A stretch of DNA of 64,000 bases from Pseudomonas sp. URIL14HWK12:I12. GTDB lineage: Bacteria > Pseudomonadota > Gammaproteobacteria > Pseudomonadales > Pseudomonadaceae. Location of the stretch: contig NZ_QEQL01000001.1 in NCBI RefSeq assembly GCF_003097135.1, forward strand, positions 248,001-312,000, read 5' to 3'. Both the position numbers and the translations under genes were made by a program. The stretch's first letter is position 1; the number at the start of each line of letters is the position of its first letter. The notes beneath the pieces are model-generated. The model saw only the letters and a program-made list of their open reading frames with translations. It did no database searches and was not told the origin of the DNA. Below are positions 1 to 8,645 of the stretch, one piece after another.

Positions 1-2229
1 TTGGCCGATCGCTACCCCGCCAGGCGCGTTGGATGGGTGTCGGCCCGCAGCGCACGTTGGGCCGGTGTGGCGGCACTGGTTGTTGCGCTGGGGGCAGTGG
101 CTGCCAGTTGGTCGGGCAATATGGGGCTGTTGAGCCAAGCGGGCCAGGCGCTGGCTACCAATACATTGGATAGCTTGCTGCCAGTCACCCGGACACTCAC
201 CGCCCATGCCGCCCACGGCAGCCCCTGGCACCAGCGTTTCGGCCTGGATCGTTCAACTGCTGTGCTCCAACGCCTCTGGCCGTTTTATACCGTCGCCAAT
301 CAGGCCGAGTTGGCCGGGCCAACCCTGGCGCACCTGGAGGCCGTACTGCGCGACCTGGATCAATGGCCCGCGGGCGCTTTGGCACGGCAGGTGCGGGCTG
401 AGCGCGGTTATGAGGCGCTCAAGGCCTATCTGATGTTGACCGACCCCCAGCGGCTTGAGCCCGATTCCCTCCAAGCCCTGGGCGCCAGCCAACAGCTCAA
501 CCCCGAAGCGTGGGCTTTCTACCTCCAGCAGTTGCGGGCCTATCCGTCGCTGGCGCCGGTGCGAAACGAGGGGTTGGTGAGGCTCGCCCGGCAACGCCTG
601 CTGGCTGAATTGGGCCAACGCAACGCCGAACAGAACCTCTACCAGGCGGCGATGGCTGAGGCGCTCGGCAGCTATCCAGACCTGGGGCTCGCGCAACTGG
701 CCCCCAACACGGACGCCGCGTTGCTTTACCACAGTGAACAGACGGTGCCTGGCCAGTTCACTCGCCAAGCCTGGGAGGGCAGCGTGCGCCAGGCGTTAGC
801 CCGCACTGCACGGGCCCGCCGTGAGCAGATCGATTGGGTCCTGGCCGAGCCAGACGGGCAAGCTGCGCCACCGCTGGACGCAGATGCATTGCGTAGGCGC
901 CTGGAGGCGCGATACTGGCGGGACTACACCCAGGCCTGGCAACGGTTTCTCAATGATCTGCGCTGGCGCGACACCGATACCGTTGAAGCCGTAGCCATCC
1001 AGTTGAGCCTGCTCAGCGATGCCCACGCATCACCGCTGAGGGCGCTTTTCGACAACCTGACCTGGCATGCCGAGGCTGGTCGTGAACGCGCAGCGCTGGG
1101 CGAGAGCCTGCTGGCGTCGGCACAGGAGATGATTGGCAAGCCCGTAAAAGTGACCGGCCCTCCCAGCGGCCCACTCGATGCCGCTTTCGGCCCGCTGCTG
1201 GCACTGCGAGATGCAAGTGCGAGTGGCCCGAACCTCGCTGGTTGGTTCACTCAGGTGGCCCGGCTTCGCCTTCGCCTGCAACAGATCAGCAGCGCAGCCG
1301 ACCCACAGGCCGTCACTCAGGCTTTAGCCCAAGGTGTGTTTCAGGGCAGGGAAGCGGACATCGTTGCGCCCCGGGCCTATGGCCAACTGCTTGCGGCCAG
1401 CCTGGGCGCGCCCTGGAGTGGGGCAGGGCAAGCGCTGTTCGCGCAGCCGCTCGAACAGGCCTGGCAACGCCTGCTGCAGCCGGCGGCCCAAGGCATCAAC
1501 CGGCAGTGGCGCGAAGCGGTCGTGGCGCCTTGGAACAGTGCGTTGAGCGGCCGTTACCCTTTTGCAGACACCACCACCGACGCGTCTCTGGCGTTTCTGG
1601 GACAGATGATTCGCGCCGACAGCGGCCGCATCGAGCGCTTTGTACAGCAGGAGTTGGCAGGTGTGTTGCGTAAACAGGGCAACCGTTGGGTAGTCGATGC
1701 CGACAATAGCCAGGGCCTGCGTTTGAACCCAGCGTTCCTGAATGCCCTGGCCACGCTGGATCGTGTGGCGCAGGTTGTGTTCAGCGACGGCAACCAAGGC
1801 CTGACCTTCGAACTCTCAGGCCAGCCGGCGCGGGACGTGGTGCAGAGCACATTGAGCGTTGACGGCCGTCGCCACCATTACTTCAACCACAAGCCCCGCT
1901 GGCAGCGTTTCACCTGGCCAGGGCGTGGCGACCATGCCGGGGCTAGCTTGACCTGGACCAGTGTGCGCACCGGTGAGCGCCTGTATGCCGAGCATCACGG
2001 CACTTGGGGGCTGATACGGCTGCTGGAGAACGCACAGGCCACAGCGCTGACGCCTGACGAAGGCCTTCACCGGCTGGTGATTGCCACGCCCGACGGCCTA
2101 AGCCTGGCCTGGCAGTTGCGCACCGAGCTAGGCGGCGGGCCGTTGGCATTGCTGGCATTGCGTGGCTTGCGCTTGCCCAGCGAGATCTTTCTGCCGACGC
2201 CAACGGTTGCCGCAGGTGACGACACATGA
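1..2229 (+). CDS. tssM: TssM (IcmF family), type VI secretion inner-membrane protein, 3' part
   Basis: TssM spans the inner membrane of the type VI secretion system and, with TssL and TssJ, forms the trans-envelope complex. The visible 742 codons are the C-terminal part: a hydrophobic helix at about residues 17-40 fits the third membrane segment of the family, and the rest is the large periplasmic region that contacts TssJ. About 430 residues normally precede this helix, so total length would be usual and the gene is cut by the window edge rather than truncated. The TTG at position 1 is not a real start. The stop overlaps the tssA start (ATGA at 2226-2229), which indicates translational coupling. 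Identification rests on sequence character plus the unmistakable tss genes downstream. Confidence 0.9.
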   Translation: MADRYPARRVGWVSARSARWAGVAALVVALGAVAASWSGNMGLLSQAGQALATNTLDSLLPVTRTLTAHAAHGSPWHQRFGLDRSTAVLQRLWPFYTVANQAELAGPTLAHLEAVLRDLDQWPAGALARQVRAERGYEALKAYLMLTDPQRLEPDSLQALGASQQLNPEAWAFYLQQLRAYPSLAPVRNEGLVRLARQRLLAELGQRNAEQNLYQAAMAEALGSYPDLGLAQLAPNTDAALLYHSEQTVPGQFTRQAWEGSVRQALARTARARREQIDWVLAEPDGQAAPPLDADALRRRLEARYWRDYTQAWQRFLNDLRWRDTDTVEAVAIQLSLLSDAHASPLRALFDNLTWHAEAGRERAALGESLLASAQEMIGKPVKVTGPPSGPLDAAFGPLLALRDASASGPNLAGWFTQVARLRLRLQQISSAADPQAVTQALAQGVFQGREADIVAPRAYGQLLAASLGAPWSGAGQALFAQPLEQAWQRLLQPAAQGINRQWREAVVAPWNSALSGRYPFADTTTDASLAFLGQMIRADSGRIERFVQQELAGVLRKQGNRWVVDADNSQGLRLNPAFLNALATLDRVAQVVFSDGNQGLTFELSGQPARDVVQSTLSVDGRRHHYFNHKPRWQRFTWPGRGDHAGASLTWTSVRTGERLYAEHHGTWGLIRLLENAQATALTPDEGLHRLVIATPDGLSLAWQLRTELGGGPLALLALRGLRLPSEIFLPTPTVAAGDDT

Positions 2230-3788
2230 GCCTGGCCAAGTTGATCGCTCAATGCCTGGGCGAAGAGCCGCCCGTGCCGCTGGCTAAGCAGCAGGCTGCC
2301 TGCTGGGAGGGCTGGGCCGTGCCCATCAGCGCCGAGGCGCCGGTAGGGGCTGACCCGGTAAGCGAAGACGACTTTCAGCAATTGCGCGAGGAGGTGAACC
2401 GCCTCAGTGGTGCCGACACCGCACAGGTGTGCCATCTGGCCGAACGCCTGCTGCGCCACCGTTGCAAAGATCTCCGTGTGGCGGGTTACTACACTTGGGC
2501 GCGAACCCAGCAGCACGGTGAAGCAGGCCTGGCCGCCGGGCTGGAACTGACCGGTGTGTTGCTGGCTGCCTACGGCCGGCAACTGCTGCCTGCCCGCCCC
2601 CAAGGGCGGATGGCCGCGCTGGAGTGGCTGGCGAGCGCTCGGGTGCTTGATGCACTGTCGCGTTTCCCGGAACTTGCCAAGGCCGAGGCCCGCCGCACGG
2701 TCGCAGCGCTTGCCTGGATCGATCAACAACTAGGGCAGTGGCCGGACGCTGAACGGCCCTGCCTGGCACCCTTGCACGCGGCATTGAGCAAGCGGCTGGC
2801 CCAGGCCGGTGGCGCCGATGCCGTGCTGCCGCAGACCTGCGCGACGCCACCCAGTCAACCCCCTGCCATCGAGGCTATAGCCTCGGGCAGGGACGCCTTG
2901 GCGCGTGCGCACGAGCTGGCAGGCTGGTTACAGGCCCAGCCCGGCGGCTGGCTGGCAGCGCACCGGCTGGTCAAGCACCTGCGTTGGGACACCCTTCAAC
3001 AGCCGCCCCCACAAGACCTCAACGGGCAGACCCAGCTGGCAGCGCCCCGTGAACACAGCCGCGCTTTGCTCCGGCAGATGCATCAGCAACGGCAGTGGCA
3101 GGCGTTGTTGTCAGAGGCGCAGGGCCTTTTTTGCGAGGGGGTCAACCATTTCTGGTTTGACCTCCAGTGGTACCTGCACCAGGCGCTGCAACACAGCCCT
3201 GAACCCTATGCCGGTTGGGCCTGGGTGATCGAGCGAGACCTAGCGGTTACCTTGCACCGCCTACCGGGGGTGGAGACGCTGTGCTGGTGCGACGGCACGC
3301 CTTTGGCCAGTCAGCCGTGTCGGGAGTGGATCGCAGGTTTCGAGGCTGCTGCTCCCTGCGAACTTGCGCCCCTTGCCTGCCCCGCTGGAAACGATTCGCA
3401 GGCACTTGAAGAGGCCGCCCTGACCCTGGCCGATAGCCAGGGGCTGGAGGCCTCCCTGAAGTGGCTGGCAGAGCAGGGGGCCGGGGGCTCGGGCCGCGAT
3501 CAGTGGCTGCATCGCGCGCTGCAGGCGCGGCTGGCCGAGCAGTGCGGCAAGCCACTGCTGGCGATTGATCTGTACACCGAACTGCTCGCCCGCGACCAGA
3601 GCCAAGGCCTCGCGTCGTGGGAGCCGATGCTGTTGTTCGATGCCCAGGCCCGGCTGCTGCGGCTGCTGCGAGGCCATGCGTCGCGCATCGATGCTGAGGA
3701 GAAACCGCGCTATCAGGCACGCCAGCAGGCATTGCAAGCCTCGCTCAGCGCACTGGACCCCGCCCGTGCGGCGGTGCTCTACACCTAA
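2226..3788 (+). CDS. tssA: TssA, type VI secretion cap/baseplate protein (VasJ-type)
   Basis: TssA proteins prime and coordinate assembly of the type VI baseplate, tail tube and sheath in the cytoplasm. The 520-residue product has the ImpA-related N-terminal domain at about residues 35-150, including the family's proline/acidic opening (SAEAPVGADPVSEDDFQQL). A long helical C-terminal region of the VasJ-type class occupies the last 300 residues. The ATG overlaps the tssM stop, and tssF begins seven bases after the stop. The assignment to the long C-terminal class is by similarity of architecture only. Confidence 0.9.
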   Translation: MSLAKLIAQCLGEEPPVPLAKQQAACWEGWAVPISAEAPVGADPVSEDDFQQLREEVNRLSGADTAQVCHLAERLLRHRCKDLRVAGYYTWARTQQHGEAGLAAGLELTGVLLAAYGRQLLPARPQGRMAALEWLASARVLDALSRFPELAKAEARRTVAALAWIDQQLGQWPDAERPCLAPLHAALSKRLAQAGGADAVLPQTCATPPSQPPAIEAIASGRDALARAHELAGWLQAQPGGWLAAHRLVKHLRWDTLQQPPPQDLNGQTQLAAPREHSRALLRQMHQQRQWQALLSEAQGLFCEGVNHFWFDLQWYLHQALQHSPEPYAGWAWVIERDLAVTLHRLPGVETLCWCDGTPLASQPCREWIAGFEAAAPCELAPLACPAGNDSQALEEAALTLADSQGLEASLKWLAEQGAGGSGRDQWLHRALQARLAEQCGKPLLAIDLYTELLARDQSQGLASWEPMLLFDAQARLLRLLRGHASRIDAEEKPRYQARQQALQASLSALDPARAAVLYT

Positions 3789-3795
3789 CCGGCAG

Positions 3796-5538
3796 ATGAC
3801 CATGGATACCGACAATCCCACTTTGCGTTACTACGATGCTGAGTTGCGCTACCTGCGAGAGGCTGGCAAGGCCTTCGCGCAGGCCTTTCCCGAGCGCGCG
3901 GCAGCCCTGCACCTGGACAAACCCGGCGCCCAAGACCCCTTCGTCGAGCGCCTGCTCGAAGGTTTTGCGTTTCTGACAGGCCGCCTGCGCCAGAAACTCG
4001 ATGATGATCTCCCGGAACTGACTGAAAGCCTGGTCAGCCTGCTCTGGCCTCACTACCTGCGAACGATCGCCTCGTTGTCAGTGGTGCAGTTCACGCTGAG
4101 CGGCCCGGGCCTATTGCAGCCACGCGCCCTGGCCAAGGGCTTCGAAGTGCTGAGCCGACCTATTGGGCCGCATGGCACCCGCTGCCGTTACACCACCTGC
4201 CAGGCGCTGCGGGTCTTGCCACTGGTGGTCGACCATCTGAGCCACCAGCCACTGATCGACGGCCGGTCCAGCCTGCACCTGCGCTTGCGCGCAGTAGGTG
4301 TGATCGATGTTGGCGAACTTGCCGCGCTGCGGCTTTACATCAACGCTGATCAGGCACTGGCCAGTGCCCTGTACGCGGCGCTTCTGCATCCAGCCACGGT
4401 GGTAGCGGTGGCCGTCGACGAGGGTGCGGCCCTGCCCACCCTGTGCCAGCTGGCACCGTTGGGTTTCTCGCCTGAGGAGCGGCTATGGCCTGACCAAGGT
4501 GCAGCGTTTGGCGGGTATCAACTGCTATTGGAGTACTTCAGCTTTCCCGAAAAATTCCGCTTCTTCGAATTGCGCGGCCTTGAGCAGGTTGCGTTGGCGC
4601 CCGGGCAAAAGGTGGATGTGCGCCTTGAGCTCACTCAACCGTGGCCAGCGCAGTTCGGGCTCAACGCTGAGCATCTGAGAACCAATGCCGTGCCGGTGGC
4701 CAACCTGTTTGCGCTGCAGGGCGACCCCTTCATCGCCGACCCGTTGCAGCATGAGTACCTGATACGGCCGCAGCGGCTGCAGGATGGCCACACCGAGATC
4801 TACAGCGTTGACAGTGTCTGCGGCCAGGCCGGCGAAACCTACGTGCCATTCACCAGCTTCCGCCATCGTGGCGGGCTAATGCGCCATGACGCACCAGAGC
4901 GCTACTTTCACACCCGTTCCAAGCCCGGCCCCCAAGGCCTGCGCGACACATGGTTGATTCTGGGCGGGGAGGGGTTCCAACAGGCCGGGGCCCACGCACT
5001 GTCGCTGGCCCTCACCGCGACAAACGGCCAGCTGCCTCGTCGCGCCCTGCAAACCACACTGCTCGATGAGTGCGCCGAGCCGCTGCCGGGGTTGAGCGTG
5101 CGCAACCTATGCCCGCCCAGCCTGCCGTGCTTTCCCCCTGATCAGGACCGTTTTCAGTGGCGAGTGCTGGGGCACCTGGGTTCGAACTTCCTGCCGCTGC
5201 TCAGCGACCCGCAGGTGCTGCGAGGCACATTGGCCCTTTACGACTGGCCAGCCAGTGAGATGAACCGAAGGCGCCTGCAAGCGATCATCGATGTTCGTCA
5301 CGGCCTGATCGAGCGCTTTACCCGTGGTTATTTGCAACGCGGCGTCGATATCCAGGTAACCCTTGAGGCCGCAGGGTTCGCCGGGCAAGGCGACATTTTG
5401 CTGTTCGGCGAGATTCTCAACCGGTTTTTCTCACTCTACGCCGACATTCACGTGTTCACGCAGCTGACCGTGGTGGTGCTCCCTGAAAGCAACGTCCTCA
5501 GGTGGCAAGAGATGCACAGCCAGAGGGTCCCTGGATGA
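3796..5538 (+). CDS. tssF: TssF, type VI secretion baseplate protein
   Basis: TssF builds the type VI baseplate wedge with TssG, TssE and TssK. The 580-residue product opens with the characteristic TssF N-terminus (TLRYYDAELRYLREAGKAFA) and keeps the DDLPELTESLVSLLWPHYLR block near residue 70, as expected for the family; length is normal. I chose ATG 3796, seven bases after the tssA stop; ATG 3802 is in frame two codons later and equally possible. A longer open frame upstream lies inside tssA and is ignored. The stop overlaps the tssG start (ATGA at 5535-5538). Confidence 0.93.
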   Translation: MTMDTDNPTLRYYDAELRYLREAGKAFAQAFPERAAALHLDKPGAQDPFVERLLEGFAFLTGRLRQKLDDDLPELTESLVSLLWPHYLRTIASLSVVQFTLSGPGLLQPRALAKGFEVLSRPIGPHGTRCRYTTCQALRVLPLVVDHLSHQPLIDGRSSLHLRLRAVGVIDVGELAALRLYINADQALASALYAALLHPATVVAVAVDEGAALPTLCQLAPLGFSPEERLWPDQGAAFGGYQLLLEYFSFPEKFRFFELRGLEQVALAPGQKVDVRLELTQPWPAQFGLNAEHLRTNAVPVANLFALQGDPFIADPLQHEYLIRPQRLQDGHTEIYSVDSVCGQAGETYVPFTSFRHRGGLMRHDAPERYFHTRSKPGPQGLRDTWLILGGEGFQQAGAHALSLALTATNGQLPRRALQTTLLDECAEPLPGLSVRNLCPPSLPCFPPDQDRFQWRVLGHLGSNFLPLLSDPQVLRGTLALYDWPASEMNRRRLQAIIDVRHGLIERFTRGYLQRGVDIQVTLEAAGFAGQGDILLFGEILNRFFSLYADIHVFTQLTVVVLPESNVLRWQEMHSQRVPG

Positions 5539-6578
5539 GTGTGGAGGCGTTGTTGGAGGCACTGGCGCCGCGGCTGTGTGAGGCGAGCCTGTGGCGGGTG
5601 TGCCAATTGATCGAGCAGAGCGCCCCCCAGGCGCCTGCATTGGGCTCCACCCTGAACCCAGCCGACGACCCTGTGCGTTTTCTGCCGTGGCCGGGCCTTG
5701 GGTTTCCGGCAGCGGAATGGCGTGGCCTGGAAACCGGTGAAGGGAGGGTGCCGGTACTGCGGACTCGGCTGCTGGGCCTTTATGGTGTGGATTCACCCCT
5801 GCCGGCTGTTTATCTGGCCGATATCAGCCAGGGCGGGGAAGGGCATGAGGCACTGCAGGGGTTCCTCGATCTGTTCAGCCACAGGCTGTTCACTCAGTTC
5901 TACCGGGCATGGCGCAAATACTCGTACCCCGCGACCTTCCAGGCTGGGGGCCAGGACCCAACCTCGCAATGCCTTTTGAGCCTTATAGGCCTGGGCACCC
6001 CCGGCAGCGCTGGAGGTATCGGTGCGCCGGCTTCGCGCTTTCTGGGCCTGCTGGCTGCCTTGCGCCTGCCGACGCGCACGGCTGAAGGCCTGAATGCGCT
6101 GGTACGCCTGCTGGCGCCGCAGACGCGAACCGAGGTCACCGCGTGCTGGCCCCGAACGGTGTGGCTGGCAAGCCCGGCAACACTGGGCGGCGCGCCTGTT
6201 TCGCTAGGGCAGGGAATGCCGCTGGGCCCGCGTGGGCTGGATGCAACCAGCCAGGTGCTGCTGACGCTTCATGCAGAGCAGGCCGCTGAAGTGCTCGCCT
6301 GGTTACCGGGTGAGCAGCGCCTGGCAGACCTGTTAGTGCTGCTGCGGATGTACTTGGGCTGGCGTTGCAACGCCAGGCTTGGGCTGAGCTTGCCCAGCGC
6401 CTGCCTGCCAGCTGCGCACTTGGGGCGGAAGTCTCTGCGCCTGGGTATGACAGCTTTGCTGGGCCCCGCAGCGCGAGCATCAGCCCGCGTGAGGATCGAC
6501 CTGGGCCTCTACCAAGGCCTGCAACCTCTTCATACCGTTTCAAAGGACATCCACCATGTCGCGCCGCTGCCTTATTAA
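5535..6578 (+). CDS. tssG: TssG, type VI secretion baseplate protein
   Basis: TssG (347 residues) pairs with TssF in the baseplate wedge. The N-terminal helix region (LWRVCQLIEQSAPQAPALG) is followed by the segment LRTRLLGLYGVDSPLPAVYL and then FLDLFSHRLFTQFYRAWRKY, both diagnostic for the family. The ATG at 5535 overlaps the tssF stop; a GTG 11 codons upstream would run further into tssF and is less likely. The 3' end overlaps tssJ by 23 bases, so the operon continues without a gap. Confidence 0.93.
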   Translation: MSVEALLEALAPRLCEASLWRVCQLIEQSAPQAPALGSTLNPADDPVRFLPWPGLGFPAAEWRGLETGEGRVPVLRTRLLGLYGVDSPLPAVYLADISQGGEGHEALQGFLDLFSHRLFTQFYRAWRKYSYPATFQAGGQDPTSQCLLSLIGLGTPGSAGGIGAPASRFLGLLAALRLPTRTAEGLNALVRLLAPQTRTEVTACWPRTVWLASPATLGGAPVSLGQGMPLGPRGLDATSQVLLTLHAEQAAEVLAWLPGEQRLADLLVLLRMYLGWRCNARLGLSLPSACLPAAHLGRKSLRLGMTALLGPAARASARVRIDLGLYQGLQPLHTVSKDIHHVAPLPY

Positions 6579-7092
6579 AGCTGTTTGGAGTGCCCTGTTG
6601 TGCGTCACGCTCGCTGGGTGTGGCTGGGCCCAGCGTGCCGTTGATGCTACGCGCGAGACGGCGCGCGATGCCTTCATCCGCCCTGTGACCACCTTGCACC
6701 TGGACATCACCGCGCGTACTGCCCTCAATACGCATAGCCAAGACATGCTCGGCCTGTCGGTACCCACACTGGTGCGGGTCTATCAGCTGAGCGACCCCGA
6801 CCTCCTGCTGCGCGCCAGTTACGAGCAACTCCTGGATAACGCTGACCTGGCCCTGGGTGCCAGCGTGCTCGAACAGCACGCGCGGGTGATCAGGCCCGAA
6901 CAGGGCGTGCGCCTGGACGTGCCGCTGGATTCAGCTGCAACGCACGTTGCTGTCGTGGCGCTGTTGCAGGAACCTCAAGCCAGCGCTGGCCAGTGGCGGC
7001 TGGTGCTGGAACGCAAGGCACTGCAGCGCAATGTACCGCGGGTGGTTGAGTTGGCTGGCCAGCGCCTGACCCTGCGCCCGCTGGAGCCCTGA
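6556..7092 (+). CDS. tssJ: TssJ, type VI secretion outer-membrane lipoprotein
   Basis: TssJ is the outer-membrane lipoprotein that receives the periplasmic end of TssM. The 178-residue product has a short basic N-terminus, a hydrophobic stretch and a lipobox (TLAGC), so the mature protein begins at Cys22. The rest suits the TssJ beta-sandwich, and the size is normal. The start lies inside the end of tssG and is preceded by AAAGGA, a good ribosome site. tssE follows after three bases. Confidence 0.9.
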   Translation: MSRRCLIKAVWSALLCVTLAGCGWAQRAVDATRETARDAFIRPVTTLHLDITARTALNTHSQDMLGLSVPTLVRVYQLSDPDLLLRASYEQLLDNADLALGASVLEQHARVIRPEQGVRLDVPLDSAATHVAVVALLQEPQASAGQWRLVLERKALQRNVPRVVELAGQRLTLRPLEP

Positions 7093-7095
7093 ACC

Positions 7096-7548
7096 ATGCC
7101 CATTCCCAACGTGTCGCTGTATGAAACGCTGACCGGGCGGTTCAGCAACGGCCTTGCCATCGATCAGGCCAGCGAGCATGAGCAACTGCTGCTATCGGTG
7201 CTGGGCACCCTGCAACGGCTGTTTGCGAGCCGCCAGGGCGCTCTGGCTCATGTGCCAGGTTTCGGCCTGCCTGACCTGGGTCGCATGCTCGATGCGCAAC
7301 CCGCTGCACGGCAGCGGTTGTGCCAGGCACTGAGCGACGCGGTGCTGGCTGCCGAACCGAGAGTACTCAATGCCAAGGCCACGCCACTTGCCCAGAGCAT
7401 ACCGGGGCAATTGAGCCTGGAGCTGACCCTGGAACTGGCAGATGGGCGCTGCCAGGCGGTGTCGGCAGCGTTCACCGCGCACAGCCCCGTAGTGCTCGCT
7501 GCGTTGTGCGACCACGGCATGCAGGGCCCGGCTGGGAGGCCGCGGTGA
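7096..7548 (+). CDS. tssE: TssE, type VI secretion gp25-like baseplate protein
   Basis: TssE is the T4 gp25/lysozyme-like wedge protein that helps start sheath polymerisation. The 150-residue product has the expected N-terminal SLYETLTGRF motif, an early helix that includes the conserved EHEQLLLSVLGTLQRLF pattern, and a C-terminal strand region (QLSLELTLELADGR). Length is normal. The stop overlaps a GTG start for the next gene (GTGA at 7545-7548), so that gene should be translated together with tssE. Confidence 0.88.
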   Translation: MPIPNVSLYETLTGRFSNGLAIDQASEHEQLLLSVLGTLQRLFASRQGALAHVPGFGLPDLGRMLDAQPAARQRLCQALSDAVLAAEPRVLNAKATPLAQSIPGQLSLELTLELADGRCQAVSAAFTAHSPVVLAALCDHGMQGPAGRPR

Positions 7549-8645
7549 CCCTGCCAAGCCCCTTGACACTAGGTGCAGATCCGCGACGCACACCGGAATT
7601 CGGCCAGCTTCGCCAGGCCTTGGCACCTCTCGCACATCCTGCTTGCCCGGACGTGAACTGGCCGCAGGTTCGTGCCTGCGCTCAGGCGTTGCTGCGCGCA
7701 CACGGCGCCGAGCTACAGGGCCTGAGGGCGTTGGCACTGGCCCATCTGTGGTGCGGCGAACCGCAGGCGGCTGCGGCGGTCATCCGTTGCGTCGCGCACC
7801 TTATCGTCGAGCATTGCGCCAGCCTGTGGCCCACCGAGGGGGGGCAGCGGCAGGCGCTGATCGATCAATGGTGCACGCAGGTGCTGGTGTGGTCGCGGTG
7901 CGCGGCGAGCGAGGACGTCGAAGTGATCTCCTCAGCGCTGGCAACGTTGCAGCGGGCGCTTGAAACGACGTTGCAGGTCACGCCGTTGGCGCTGCATGCC
8001 TTACTGAGGCGCCGCGGCCAACAGCAGGTACCGATCCCCGTGCTACCCAGTGGCGACTTGCAAGCGACGCGTATTGGCGGCGGCCAGGGCAACACCCCAC
8101 GGCACTCCCGCAGCAGAAGCCTGCTGCTGCGATTGGCAGGTGCCATGATCATTTGCATTGCTTCAACCTTATGGATGCAGCCAAGGCCGCAATTGCCACC
8201 CATCGATGTAGCTGAGCTGGCCCTGTTCGATGCGGGAAGCGCACAGTTGGGTACACAGGCGCTAGAGCTTCTCACCTCGCTCGTTGGCCTGGTAGCTCAC
8301 CATCCAGGTTGGCTGATTGAAGTTCGGGGCCACAGCGATGCCAGCGGCTCGGCCGAGCATAACCACTCATTGGCCAAGGCCCGGGCGGCCGCCGTGGGCA
8401 GGTGGCTGGCCGCACACGGCGTGCCCGCACAGTGCATTCGGACCCTGGGCGTCGGCGCCGACCGGCCCTTGCTGGCCAACACCACAGCGGCGGGGCGCGC
8501 GGCGAATCGTCGGGTAACGATCCGCCTGACGCACACTACGCCGCCATGCCCATTCACGCAGCCTGCGACAACGGCCGCGCGACCTTCTCCAGCGACTGGC
8601 GCTCTGCTGCCACGCCCCAGCGGGCCTGAACCGCACCGGCGATGA
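7545..8645 (+). CDS. TssA-N-like / OmpA-domain membrane protein of the type VI operon
   Basis: This 366-residue protein joins three parts. Residues 1-150 resemble the ImpA-related N-terminal region of TssA (PEFGQLRQALAPLAHP, followed by paired helices). A single membrane helix lies near residues 190-212. A periplasmic OmpA-like domain fills about 220-345, with the peptidoglycan-binding features VRGHSDASGS and ANRRVTI. It probably ties the cytoplasmic baseplate or cap machinery to the cell wall. The GTG start overlaps the tssE stop and fits coupled translation. The last 92 bases overlap the 3' end of the convergent MFS gene. TssA-related proteins with membrane anchors are known; I cannot give this one a settled name. 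Confidence 0.75.
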   Translation: MTLPSPLTLGADPRRTPEFGQLRQALAPLAHPACPDVNWPQVRACAQALLRAHGAELQGLRALALAHLWCGEPQAAAAVIRCVAHLIVEHCASLWPTEGGQRQALIDQWCTQVLVWSRCAASEDVEVISSALATLQRALETTLQVTPLALHALLRRRGQQQVPIPVLPSGDLQATRIGGGQGNTPRHSRSRSLLLRLAGAMIICIASTLWMQPRPQLPPIDVAELALFDAGSAQLGTQALELLTSLVGLVAHHPGWLIEVRGHSDASGSAEHNHSLAKARAAAVGRWLAAHGVPAQCIRTLGVGADRPLLANTTAAGRAANRRVTIRLTHTTPPCPFTQPATTAARPSPATGALLPRPSGPEPHRR

